DNA of 64,000 nt, from positions 32,247,398 to 32,311,397 of the forward strand of contig NC_092577.1 in NCBI RefSeq assembly GCF_037975245.1. Reading direction: 5' to 3'. A program made the translations under genes and the position numbers. Positions 21,905 through 34,901 of this stretch are shown one piece after another. The stretch's first letter is position 1; each line of letters begins with the position of its first letter. The notes under the pieces are model-generated. The model worked only from the letters and a program-made list of their open reading frames with translations. It did no database searches and had not been told where the DNA came from. Origin of the DNA: Apostichopus japonicus. Its lineage: Eukaryota > Echinodermata > Holothuroidea > Aspidochirotida > Stichopodidae.

Positions 21905-24900
21905 CCAAATTCTGTCTCTCTCTTGCAGTGGATTTACGGACACAAACAAATGGTACCGGAAAGTAATGAAGTGAAACAAAGATACGGACATACATACAGA
22001 GTGGTACAGGCGTGAAGCTATGTATCCATAGCAACATCCCAATTAGTTACCAGGATGCGCAACATCTCTGTAACGCGCCCGATGGTTTCTCTGTGTAACT
22101 ACCAAGAAGTTTAAGTAAGAAATAATTAACAACAGCCGTGGAGTCGTAACTAAGGTCCGAATAGAAGACCCTTGCTCAGAGTTAAAGAACACTCCGTTTG
22201 ACTAAATTAACTATCACTGATACCTCCTTTTCGGTTGCTAAGACGCTAAGGTGCATTTTAAAAGTAGCCACTAAGTAATTACAGACAGCCTACGTCAATG
22301 TACAGGTAAACTGTACTGGTTTAATCACACATAACAATCAGAACATGTTTATATAATGAACATATTCACAGTTTTCCCCCTTAAATATACCAGGAGCATA
22401 TACTGAAAAGGCGGGGATTACGGATCTGTCGTTTAAAGGAGCGACCGAATGTTGAAACGGTCAATAGCATGTTGTATCTCAGTGGCTGACTGGGCTTCAA
22501 TTTGTTAAATTTAGCCTATTGATAATTTGTCAAAATCAAATCAATTAGTTGCGTTTCATTTCTTAAAGTCCATAACCGTATGCATTTTTATTTCTTTTAA
22601 ATATTATAAGTAGGTGTGGGCGAATTGAATTAAGCTTACTCCTCATGTAGGGCTGGGAGTATTATATAACCGTAGAAACATTTTGAATCATAGGTTAATC
22701 TTTTTAGACACTAGAGTTAAACATGTAGACGTCAACTTGTGCGTTGTCAGGCATTTTCAGACCACATATTTGTGTGTGATCTTTAAAGGGTGTGTGTCAA
22801 CCGGGCAACAGCACCCCCCTCCCCTCTCTATATCAGCGCCTGGTTTACGCTTATTCATAACTTAAACTCTTTACAAAATGTCTTGGATTTATAATTTCTG
22901 CAACAGCAAGGGGTTCCTTTCGACTCTTCTATGGACTTGAGTATGAAGATCATTCCTATATGTATGTATTTTAGAAACTCGCCAAGAAGCCATCATTGGC
23001 TTATCAAAGCCGCAAGCTGACCGAAGTCAGTCTCTTAGATTCATATTTAACGTTCATGATTATGAATTGTCAACAACTCTGTAACTGGACGACATACATT
23101 AATCTTGGAGTGACTCGAACTCCAAATCTCGATCTCCAAATAAGGCCCATAAAGTAAACAAGAGGGGTAACAATAACACACCATTAAAGACACAAAACTA
23201 GCAGTCTGGTTGACATGATTATATTATCAATGGTTATCGGAAAACAAAAACAAAAAAAATAGTTGTAAAATAGAACACTTATTGCAAAACACACCTCGGT
23301 GTATGCCAAACTGTACATTGTATTGCAGAATACTAGTAATATATTCTGGTGTATATATATCATACAGATTACCCACTAGAATCGCTACAAGTGGCGCTAT
23401 ACAGAAACTACTCCTTAAGAGATTACTACGAAGATAACCACACCACCACCACCCCCTACCCCCACCAAACTCCCTCTCTTCCCGTTAAAAGATATCGGTA
23501 AAAGTGGAGAAACATTGAAAAAAAATTGTTGCGTTGTCAAAGTAACCAACCCCTAGAAAGAAGGTCGTAAGTATTAGAAAAACAGACTTCTCAAACCATA
23601 TAAAAACGCAAACTACTAATCGTGGCCCTAGGTTTAAAAACTTCTGAATTTTAAACCAAGACTTAATTCTTTAAATTAACAGGGAAAACAACCAAACCGT
23701 TTGTCCTGGAGAAAACAGTCAATTGCAGAAGAAGCGCAAGGTACTTTACCGAAACTGGCTTATTTTTGTTAAAAAATGTTTGTGAAAAAATAATGTTTTG
23801 CATTCAATTTTTAAAGCTTTTAAACAACACTAATTTCTGATTACAAAAGTTTCTTAAAATTGTGTGTTAAAAGTCTACAAAATTGCATTCATAGATTTAA
23901 AATTGGCAATACATTGGACAGCAAATATTATCAGTATTATTACTTTTAAAAGCAAAAATATATCATAAAAAAAGTGCTGAAAATGGGAAAGCCAGCACTT
24001 AGAAGATGAGTTTTCATTTTGAATACTTGTACATTTTTAAGCCCGTACTGACCATATATTGACGAAAAAATGGCAACACGACACTAAAAGCTAAATCATT
24101 CATGTAATTGGCTGCGAATTTTCTAAACAGATTAAGCTTTCGGGATAAAACAAAGACCATCGTAAACGTGTATTGAACTGATCGAAGAATCATCTTGAAA
24201 TAATCTGAAATTACTTCTCTTTATCTGCCAGGTCTCAGAGAACAAAACAGTTCCCTTCTGCGTACGAGAGGGGCGTGGGTGGGGGGGACCTCACAGCTAC
24301 ACACCCAGACAATAATAGTATCATACAGTGTTTTTTTTTAATGTATTCATTTAGAAATGAAAGTCTCAATTCACTCCAACACAACAACTTACACTAAGTT
24401 TACATAACATTCCATTCTTACAACCCTGCACAGACCAGCCTACTACCTTTCTACCTCCCCACAGACAAAACCAAATGAATAATTTTCCAAAATTGTGACA
24501 AATCGCTATAAATAGTGCAAATCAATTTTCCAAATAGCTTACACTTAGACGTAGAAGCTCGCCTCCATGTTCACACAGAAACATTATCGACTACCTATGA
24601 TCCAAGAGAGACCCTTCTCCCTACTAAATCGGTTTTCACGATTGATGCATTTGAGCCCAAAAGAACCATAGAACATCAGGCTCAAAATACTCAGGTTGTT
24701 ATTTTTCAATTCTTTTGCTAAAAGATAAAACAGAGTTTGTTTGTTTGTCTCCAATGATTTCAAAAAATGGCTCCAGATTAACCGGCTAAGATCCACACCG
24801 TAAAGTAAATCAAAAAAATATGTAAATTTTTGTATAAATCAACAAGAAAATAATATATCGAGTTAAACATGGAAAGCAAAAGAGATTTAATATTGGAGTG

Positions 24901-27317
24901 TACAAACGATATTAAACAAAATTACAAAGCGATAATGGAGAGAAAAATCAAAGAAAAATAAGGAGAAAGTTGTACAATTGTAAAGCATGACATATTTGAC
25001 AGAGATGTATCGAACCAAGCATCTTAAACAAGAAAATCTAATAACTTTGTCTTTTTAAGAAAGTTAGAACCTTCATAATTCTCAGCACCAAACAGATATA
25101 AAAATATGAGACTAAATGAAATAAACCTATTTACTGAAAGGGGGTAAAAAATTGTTTTAACAGGGTTTAACAGGAAAAAGAAAAAAACCCCACGTAAATG
25201 GAGAATATATTGTGGTTTCTAGGAAACTTGTGAAATGTGATGATTCCATACCTCAGTGCAATAACAACTAGCATTTGTATTGAAATGACTGTAAAAAAAA
25301 AGAAGGTTTCTTTGAAGAATGAAGAATAAGTCATGGTTATTGCAAAAGCAGATTAAAGTCTTTTTGACACACACACTTCCTAAATCAAGGGCTTGATAAA
25401 ACAGGGTTGGTGCTGGGAGAGACATAGAAAGGTTGAACAGCAACCGCCAGAAATGATTTCCTCCACAGTTTCAGGTCTCGTCAGGGATGTGACTAATTGA
25501 AAACAGATCAAAGAAAGCTACTCCCAACTTTTAGACACCCCCCCTGCCCGATTCCAATAAAGAGTGAGGAGAACGAAGGAAAAGTAGACACAATTTAATG
25601 AGGCACCTTCCCAGGGGGAGGAGGGGGGAAGTCCCTCTTGCACTCACCCCACCTCAACCCCCCTTTTAAATTGTTAGCTATAACTACCTGAATATATATA
25701 GTTGTTCTGCAGAGATGGGCAATATACAAGTACACTTAAAATGCAATTTACACAATAAAACTTTTTTTTTATCAACAATAGTAAGCAATGGGTAAATTGT
25801 ACAATCATGCCCCCCCTTAAGGAGTTAAAATGGGTTGTAAGAAGGAAGAAAAAAAGGATGAATTTGATCATTAGATTGCTAATAAACTAGAAGTTCTAGC
25901 TACGATGTACATCCATCCACCCATCTACAGTTTTATACAAGGGAAATAGCAAGAATTTTAGAATCATGTATTTGAAGAGATGCGATAACAATTTAAATTA
26001 TTGTCGAAGACATCACGGAAATGTGACGTTGACTTCAGCTCTTCTTGTTTTAGTCACGGAAGAGGAGTGGTATTTTGTCGTTGTTTTTTGGCTTTCATGT
26101 TTGTATTTTTTCAATTGTATTTTCAGATAGTAAAGTTGTTTTTATTATTTACATATCATAACTATGGGAATAAATAGCCTTCATGCTTTAATTTTTGGTA
26201 ACTTTGAGGTTACTAAAGTCAGTTTATTGTCGGGGGGTAAAACTGGAAATGCACAAAGCCAAGGAGAAACTATACCAGTGGATTGCATTGTCATTCAATC
26301 AAGTTGATGTTTTGTAAACTAATATTTATGCAAGATTTTGCAACATTTGAGTACAATAAAATATATGTCTTGAAGGAGAGGGAAAGTACCTGTCAACATA
26401 TTATTGGATTGAGACTTTCGAACATTTTTACGATCAATTTAAACAAGACTGACCTTTTCCTTCGCAACTAATTTTTAATCAATTTAAAAAAAACAAGATT
26501 TCTATATTCCACTTCAAACTGAAATAGTGACAAACATTTCAAGAATATTTTTTAAAAAAAATCAAAGATTCTACCAAATTATGATTATTCTATGACTCTG
26601 TTGTTTTTAATTGTATTTTGGTTATTTCGGTTTTGAGATTATCTTAAGTGAAATAGCCAACAACAGCAGCAGGTATTTATCAAGTCATTCCTGTGCCTGG
26701 CAGACAAAAACCGATGGTGGAATTCATCCTCAAATCTCCAATTGTTTGTTTATTTAGTGCTCATACAAACCGAGAAACCAAAGAAATTTTGCCTCTCAAA
26801 ACCTTCTGTCTACTGCTGTTAAGTCTAAAAATCTACATTCGAATAAGCTCGGTAAAAGACTGGTGCGGCAGCAGGTTTAGACGCAGGGAAGGGTAGAACG
26901 AGACTACGAAATAAACGATAGACTATATGAGAAATACAAACACACAATGCATTTGTTTTGAGGTGAACCTTGGTGTGCATGTTTTGGGGTCATAGGTCAC
27001 AAGGTGCAAGCTAAATGCAGCAAAAAAGAAAAGGGAAAAAAAACCCATCTTGACACGCATAAATCAGGATTTCATAAAATTCCAGCTAAATTGGCAAGAG
27101 AACTCCCATAATAATCAGAATAATAACAGCTATTTTAGTTTAAGATTATAGAGACTAACTATTAATATAAAACATTTACTTTTATTATTTTTATAAATAC
27201 CCTAACATGACACTTTTACAAAATAAACCAAAGGCTATTAATACAATCTATTTTAGTTCCACAGGTTAGAAAGGTAACAGTGTTGGAAATAAGTTTGACA
27301 AGATTGCTATCTCCCCC

Positions 27318-27338
27318 TATATATATATTTATATATAC

Positions 27339-27409
<71 letters not shown>
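27318..27409. repeat. AT-rich microsatellite
   Basis: About 92 bp of TA repeat broken by TATAAATATAAA interruptions. Confidence 0.93.
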
Positions 27410-27412
<3 letters not shown>

Positions 27413-30400
27413 AGTAGGTAAAAGAGTTTTTAACATGGAAAAGTTTGCATAAACAAATTCATTGAGGACACTGATGTAGGAATGATCTTAGAGAAACTAT
27501 TGTTTTGACCTACGATAAGCTGCAAGGCGTTTGTCGTTTTGGCTCTAGATAAAACTAATAAACCTTACAAAGCCTCAATATGAAGCAAAAACCCTTTCCA
27601 TTAATCTGTCACTGTTGTAAGACACTGATCCACTGGCCGAGTGTCTGTCCAGTGCTGCTTCTGGGATTGATTTTCGAGCTGATCTTGTTTAACCAACAAT
27701 TCGGCTGAGGCAAGATGGATCAAATTTGGCACCTGGAACCAAGTTTGGGTCAATATTTTGTGATAAAACACACAAAAACCCTGGGGGTCTTAAAACTGAT
27801 TCCATATTTCTCACACCTAAAAATAAATGTCCATAAATCTGATGTTTTTTGAGAGAGAACGTTCATTTTTTTTGAGTAGTATGAAAACTCTAGATATGAA
27901 CCAAACATCAGCCGCCATATCAACAAACCACAATAAACTTTGCTTAACAACAGCGCTCTTTTTTACCAGACTGGCACAGGCAATAACAACTAGACGGCGA
28001 ATCTTGAAACATTTCACAGGACTAAACGGCAAAGTGTTTCACTACGACAGGATAAGAGAAAAAAGGCAAAGACAACTTCAACTGCCATTTTCTTGGACAT
28101 ATTCTGTAGCGGAACCTTCCCCACTCTTCTCGGCTTAATTTCCCAATAAAATTCTTAGACTTACAGACTTTACATATATATATAATTCATAGAAGGAAAA
28201 CAATTCCCAAAATACAGAGCATTTTAAAAGGTAGAAACTCACTTTAATAATGTGATACTTTTATGTACTATTCATATAAAAACAAAAATAATAATGTCAT
28301 GAATACATTTCAAAAGTGAACCCCAACCCTCGCAGGATTATTATTATTATTCTTTTGGTAGGAACTTGCCGCATCCAACAACGGGAGTTAACGAACCGGT
28401 AAAGCTTCGGAGGTCACGGGTGCAAGATTGGTCACCGTGGAAACGACCTGCATTTGCAGCCGGGATCGACAAGCTCATTCAGTCTACATGCATGCAAATG
28501 AAAACAGAACATTCGGTGAACAAAACTGGGATTTTAAATCATGAGAGGCGGGGCACAAAGAATACAAATATAATTTGGGAATTGCGGATGAACAAGACCG
28601 GGTTCATAAATCTTTGGAAGTGAAATGGTGCATAACAGGTCACATGACCATACAAGGGAACGGGCATGCACTAATACACTAAGGAGACAAGTACACCAGT
28701 GCACACCGGGACATTCTTTCCAAGCTCTACAAACGAACAGGGACCCTTACATTAGAAAAAAAACAACACAAAATCAATAATTATATTTTGAATAAATCTT
28801 TGATTATCAATGACATATCATGATATGAAATATTGAAAGAATGAAAATGAACCATATTATAAAAATATGGAGGAGCTACCGGGCAAAGAATGGGGACAAA
28901 ATTGTAAAATGCAAAACAAATATAAATTTTCAATGAAAAAGAAAATCCCCCTCCCCAAAATGCAAATAAGCACAAAAGCAATCCAAGACGAAAGGAGTCC
29001 AAGATCAAATGTGAACGGCGTGGAATTATTACGTTTGAATGTGTTGCAAAAATGGATGATCATGCAAATGATGATCATGCAATCATGACCATGACCATGT
29101 GATCAATGATCAAATGATGATCATGCAAAAATGGATGCAGACTAGTTAAAGTGTATGCAAGATGGATGATGGGTGGGTTAAAAATATGAGAAAGGCATGC
29201 TGGCTACTGACTCCTATTTTCTCACTCCAGTTATCTCATCTCAGTAAACTAGTGCTCTCCGGCATTGCAACAGAGACTGCTGTCAGGTAGGTCCTAAATG
29301 CGAGCGGTATTTTTACCGTTTTACGGATCTCGTAATCAAAGTAAATCGTTCGTGTGTAAAACACTCACCGGCAAGCACACAGACCGGCTGAATTTGGGGA
29401 AACAGACATGCTGGGTGACCGAATAGTTCCAAGGTTACATTTGAACAGTTTCGACAAAAGAAAGAAACTTGTTTTAGGAAACACAATTTGAGGTTGATAA
29501 AATAGTTTGACTTGAGAGTTTCAAATTAAGTCTTTAAGAAATTACGAACCACTTTGTATATGTGCTACTAGTGATCAACTCATTCATAGCAACACCTTGT
29601 TGAGTGTTGCTGGATTTCAGCAAGGACTACAATAGCAGCGCCCTCTCTTTATCATTTCATTAATAATGCATGATGTTGAGGTCATCATCACTTTTGTTAA
29701 ATTCTGCCAACCTGCAAAACCCCCTTCCACCCCCCCCCCCCCCAAACTACTGACAAGCCATCAGGAAATTTCAATTATGAATATTTTATGAACTATTTTC
29801 CGATAAAGCCAAAATTAATTCAAGGTGGAGGAAACCATTTCCTTTGCCTTAAGACTAAGTTTTTTCCTTAATCCTCACTGAGAGACGAACAATGGTCAGT
29901 AGCTGGTGAAGTGAATAGATAACGAGGACGTGTGTCGGTGATGGAGGGGGGGGGGGGTGGGGAGGTGGGTGAAGGGAAGCGAACCAATAATTATGTTAAT
30001 TCATTTCAATTTTAAAGATATTACATTTGTTACCACTGAATTAAAACACCAGCAAAAGTAAAATATAAACAGGAATGATTTTATGAGACAGAATCACCGC
30101 AAAATTAATAATAATTCTAGGTTATACGTCAAAATAATATATCTAGTAAAATCATTTCAAAAGAAAAAAAATTAAAAGTCCCTGTGTCTAACACATATGT
30201 AAGTAGGCTTTTTGAGCAAAATTAACTTCCATATATATATCAAAACTGTTAAAAAAATAAAACTACGATACGTTTAAACGAAAAAATGTTCAACCAAGTT
30301 TTTTTTCCCCCCACAAAAAGTATTCCCCTTCTTTCTGCTGAAATATTTGTGAGGCATACCCGCCTAGCCCTCGTTAAAAATATTACCGCTTTAAGGACAA

Positions 30401-31883
30401 CTGGACAGTTGCCGATAGATTTTCGGAATGCATCTTGAGTAGTGTTTTTCTTATGAACGAGATGAATCGGTTCTTGTTTGACTGTTTGCAGACAAGACCG
30501 AGTGGTGGAGCTATTTTATTTTTGGCACGATAAACAAAAACAACGACAACCGCGATGTTATTGAATATCAGCGGCCGGACTACTTAAAAGAAACCAGAAA
30601 ATGCAAAACTTCCTTTCGCAGTAGCCATCCCAACAAACCCATCTGCAATACCAACTTAAATAATTGAAGTGGTTCCTTTTTTTCATCTCTAACAGCAAGA
30701 CAGTCCACATTGAAGTTTTCCTAGTAAGACAGGATTTTGGTCCATTCAGACTTAAAAAGTAAAGAAACAAGAAAAATATGTATAAAGCTACTCTTCAACC
30801 ATTTGCCATAGGGTCATTTTTATTGTGTGTGGTATATTTCATAACCCATTTAATACTGTACCATAGATCCCCCTGCCACCCCCCCCCCCCCACCCCACTC
30901 CCCGCTAGACCCTCCTCTACACTCGGTCGAACCGTTATTCCTTTATACAATCTCAAAGGTTTCATAACTACATTCTTAAAAGATTGACTAGCCATCTGCA
31001 GTTGAATTCGTCAAATTCTTGTACAGTAATAGAAAATTTATAAAAAAGTGAGCAAACGTGTCTGTCTTGTTTAATAAACTTGTATATGTACATAAATTGG
31101 GGACTATTCCAAATCTCAGTGATTGTTTTTATTCATGTATATAGTCATTCTGTTCTGCAAATCACGGATTAAAAAACGACATTTGACAAAATAAAGCATA
31201 AAAAACATAAAAGAAAAAACCAAGCAATGGAACCAAGGAATCGGGGAAAACAGAGAACTTTTCTGTACGTTAGAACACGCAAACTTTATACTCCGCAACA
31301 AACTCCCCTCCCCCACACCCCAACCCTGCAAATCATTTCCAAAATTTTGATTGCTATCACATCCCCCAACCACACCCACCCACCCTCCCCTCCCACACCA
31401 ACAAGAAAAAATAAAAATACAGTTCATGCTGCAGGCAATTAAAACAGTTTTGTTCATACTGCAAGGATCTGATCCCATCTTACACAAAGCAAGTAAAAGT
31501 TCCCACAATTGAATTGACATTATATGCTACGATTTCCCCCGGAGGGTGACCCCCCGAACAGCCTCTAAACCCCAACGATGAATGAATGAATGAATGACAT
31601 GATCAGCTACAGAACTAATTTAAAGAGGAAAGCATCTAGGTCTGCAAAAAGAAAAACTTTTTGTTAGCAGTGTTAGCCTCTGTGACCAGTCAAGAACACT
31701 ACACTCGTTATTAAGACTGAGTCAATGACAGCACAGCAGTGGTCAAGAGTGCAAATGCGTGAGTGAGGGGGGGTGAGGTGGGGGGGTGAGGTGAGTTTTC
31801 CACTCTTCTCTACGGGGGGTGGGATGGGGGAAAAACGAAATCCATGGAGTGAAAATGGATGGCAAGGCGAACAGAATTGATTG

Positions 31884-31889
31884 TTTATT
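31884..31889 (-). terminator. Nearest candidate polyadenylation signal after SCRIB stop
   Basis: AATAAA on the minus strand, only about 20 nt past the stop codon. A UTR that short would be unusual, so a later signal such as 31128-31133 is equally possible. Confidence 0.25.
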
Positions 31890-31909
31890 TTTTCTCTCTC
31901 TTTTTTTTT

Positions 31910-31984
31910 TTAAGATTTAACTGCAGGGACAGTTTTACCTTCGTCCATGAACTTAATGTCCTCGATTCCGCCCGATGTCGTAAT
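31910..31984 (-). CDS. SCRIB: SCRIB exon 19 of those seen (terminal coding exon)
   Basis: The acceptor is CTTCTCTCCAG just above 31984. It continues in phase 0 from the previous exon and encodes ITTSGGIEDIKFMDEG then KTVPAVKS and a TAA stop at 31910-31912. A possible internal donor (GAAG then GTAAAA) would allow an alternative end. The C-terminal residues are not a sequence I recognise from vertebrate Scribble, so this exon rests on splice signals, phase and overall length. Confidence 0.7.
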   Translation of the reverse strand: MTTSGGIEDIKFMDEGKTVPAVKS

Positions 31985-33768
31985 CTGGAGAGAAGGAGAA
32001 TAAGGAGGAGGAGGAGGAAACAGGATGTTAAACTGTTTGTTAGTCTCACCGCTAAATCCCGAACCTGATGGTACACACCGAAGGAAAGTATATATTAAAT
32101 AATAGTGATATGTTCAAGTTTGGTCTTTAAAAGAAAAGACAGAAAAATTTAAAAAAATACCCTTTTGAAGAAGATTTTGAAACTCATATTTGCCAGACAT
32201 TTTTCAGACCTGACTTTTGAGTGTTCAGGTGAGGAAGAATGCCCCAAAAAATGGAATGAAAGATAAACAAAATGGCAAAAAGCATTGCCTCGCTGTGTAA
32301 TAATATGATAACTAGGTACCTAATAGGGCTAATAAAGGAAAAGATTTCGATTAAAGCCGGAATGGCCCCCACCATTAGTCTGTAACCCAGAAGAGAGGAT
32401 TGGTCCTGTGGGTAAGGTCTGGAATTTACACATTTACGACCCATAGAAAAGAAGAAAAAACTTTAGCCTAAACCCTTCATCCAAAACTTTGCCCACTGAC
32501 CGAGTAAAAAAAAAAAAAAAAAAAAAAAATTGGAATCATATTATCATGGTGCATCATCAAAAGTTTGTGTTCTTGGAAAACCTTTGATTATGTATGATGA
32601 AATCAAATAAATATGGTAACAAAATGTTAAACTAGATAACGTGACCCAGTATAAAAGAAATCTCACATAAAGGCTTGTGTACATTTATGATGTGAAATGG
32701 TTTGGACAGATACGACGCAACATTTGACGTTCAATTTTTCCAAAATGATAAATATATCGTAGCCGGGATATATAAACACATATGACTTCGTTAAAGGGAC
32801 TACACAGTGGAATATAAATTTAGAGAAATGTACATCAAAGCCAACGATATTAATACAACACAAACAATTAGATGGACGAAAGATATTTTAAATGAAGATA
32901 GGACTTAATTCTTCACGGTGGGTAGAGATCTCACAGACGAGCCAGTAAGGTCACGATAGAAAGGGTATTAATAGGAAACAAGGAAGAAGCATGATCTGGC
33001 AAAGATAACCTTTGACCTGGAATAAAATCCAGGTGCCAGTCATTGTTTTTACTGTTGGCTATTAACTACAGAGAGGACGCATCACAAACGACACACAAAC
33101 ACTGGCCTTGGGGGCAAGTTTTATGTCACCATAAAACTTGTGATCGCAAAGATCCTCACCGATTCAGTTAATAAATACTCCCCAAACAGATATTAAAGAC
33201 AATTATTGACAAACTAACTTTAAAGCTCTGATTTAAGATCTTGAAACTTTGTGAAGATGTTTAGGGGTATCTAGCGACTTTTTTATCGGTATACGCTACA
33301 CTTAAAAAGTTAAGGAGAGGACAGAATAGAACACCGTGAAATGTCACGTTCACTTCCGATGGATTTAGAAGACGTCGGTCGTTCAAATCCTATTCGTTGA
33401 AAAAGCTTGCAAACTTGAAAAGAAGTATCAAACCATATCCTATAATTGTATCAGAAGCTGTGAGTCACAGGCAGGTCACAGGTGAATGACCTCTGACGTT
33501 GTCCAGGACAACCACCCAGTGACATGCACAAGATTTCAAAGGAGGAGGGGGTGGGGACAGGAGGGGTGAAGGAAGCAGCAAATTCTTAATTCCACCAGAA
33601 ATGATTCAAGCAGGGGCATGCACCTCCATGGAAACGGGTCAAATCTACTCCGACTGAATCGAAAACATCCCCCCAATGTACGTTTTACCTTGGATTGACA
33701 ATGAAGGTGGGGTTCCCTCTCCCGCCCCCCTCTCCCCCTGTGGAATGAGGAAGTGTTCATCTACCAAC
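31985..33768 (-). other. SCRIB intron; nothing recognised
   Basis: AT-rich sequence with a poly-A run near 32504-32529. No repeat family or open frame of note. Confidence 0.5.
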
Positions 33769-33889
33769 CTGTACATCAGGGGCAGAGTTGCCGTTTGGTA
33801 CCGAGCCGTCTACTCTCAGTTTAGTCTTGCTATAGTCGGTTTCAAGGATAATGTGTGCCTGGAGTGCATCGTCCTCCAGATCTTTCATC
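33769..33889 (-). CDS. SCRIB: SCRIB exon 18 (C-terminal tail)
   Basis: The acceptor is TTTCTAACAG. The first G completes the Arg codon started in exon 17. It encodes MKDLEDDALQAHIIL and a hydrophilic stretch ending APDVQ. The RMK-LE-DAL pattern is where vertebrate Scribble has a similar charged helix after its SP-E-RA-EAE segment. The donor is CAG then GTTGGT, a weaker match than at the other exons. Phase 2 in, phase 0 out. Confidence 0.88.
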
Positions 33890-34781
33890 CTGTTAGAAAT
33901 GAAGAAATATTAAAACATTTTCAATCAATTTCTTTTTGGGTCATCGTGATCCCAAACAGCCTACCAATCTTGTATTTGGAATGTATACAGTGGATATGGA
34001 TATATATCTACTTCACAGTTTAGGGGCGATGAAAATTTTTAAGAAAAATTAAATAGAAGAATCATATCAAAGTGAAGATGAAAAAGATCAAATACAAACT
34101 CATGTATTATGAGCATGAAGTAAGGAGGAAGGTCCCCAATTTCAAGTACAATACTGTGCCATTTATTAAAAGTTATTATAATATAAAATAAGTAAAACAC
34201 AAGAGTAAGGTTATTCAAATAAACTACATTTAAGAGTTAAAAACCAGATAGCCAAACACCAAAAGAATTATTTTTTTGAAAATGACTTTTTTTAGCAAAT
34301 ATAAGGATATTCTACTGTCCATTTTTCTGCCATTTCCATCTGTATCAAAATATAATTTTAGCTACGTATGAAATGAGAGGGAACGCCAACAAAAAAGTTT
34401 GCCATCTATCGGGTAGGAAGTGGAGGACATGGTAACAAAGACTGGAATACAACACACAGACTAATATCTACTTTGCACAACAATGCTTTCTCTGGCATCG
34501 TTCGAAGCGAATTGTGAAAAGCATCCAAATGAAATAGGAAGAAGGAAATGAATGTGCAGAGGAAAAGCAAGTTTTAAATTCGAGCCGAGCTGCTAATTTG
34601 TTCTTTGTTTTCTCTCCTTATTTCTTTCTTTCTTTCTCTCTCCTCCTCCTCCCCCTCCTCCTCCTCCTCCTCCTCCTCCTCCTCCTCCTCCTCCTAAGCT
34701 CTTTTTGTTTGCTTTTGGTCCCTCTTGTCTTCCTCGTTACCTCTTTGTTTTTTTTTTGTATATTTTTTTGTTGCCACTAAC
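33890..34781 (-). other. SCRIB intron with a CCT-repeat tract
   Basis: It holds a pyrimidine-rich CCT microsatellite close to the exon 17 donor. Otherwise nothing recognised. Confidence 0.55.
34621..34695. repeat. (CCT)n / polypyrimidine tract
   Basis: TTTCTTTC repeats grading into about 15 CCT triplets. Open frames through it (poly-Leu) are artefacts. Confidence 0.93.
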
Positions 34782-34901
34782 CTTGCCTCCCTCTTAGCCG
34801 CTCTTTCTTCGGCGTCTTGCGCTCTTTTCTCTGAGGGGGACATTGGCCTTTCAGGCTGACCATTGGTGTCAGCAGCATCATTTAAATCAGATGAGGAGGG
34901 A
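34782..34901 (-). CDS. SCRIB: SCRIB exon 17 (C-terminal tail, charged helix)
   Basis: The acceptor is CTGTGTCTTAG. The first T completes a Ser codon. It encodes PSSSDLNDAADTNGQPE then RPMSPSEKRAQDAEERAAKR and EA, and the donor AAG then GTTAGT splits the last Arg codon. The SPSEKRAQDAEE segment matches the position and pattern of the conserved charged helix in the vertebrate Scribble tail. Phase 2 in, phase 2 out. Confidence 0.9.

Larger units (their letters stand above)
21497..31909. other. Region 3' of SCRIB with no supported gene
   Basis: About 10 kb of AT-rich sequence with short open frames only, most of which lack a sensible start. A 258-bp frame near 28366 is the least repeat-like but has no ATG and no recognised motif. 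The upper part may be SCRIB 3' UTR. AATAAA signals on the minus strand occur at 31884-31889 and 31128-31133, among others. A 45-bp direct repeat and a TA tract are listed separately. Confidence 0.5.

Noticed and set aside
23101-23146. Possible tRNA T-arm on the minus strand (GAGTTCGAGTCACTCC)
   Set aside because: The loop and stem do not pair as a standard T-arm and no A box or acceptor stem is found.
28366-28623. An 85-codon frame with mixed composition
   Set aside because: No ATG, no splice context and no recognised motif. I could not support it as a gene.
34598-34780. Leucine-rich frame
   Set aside because: Translation of a CCT microsatellite.
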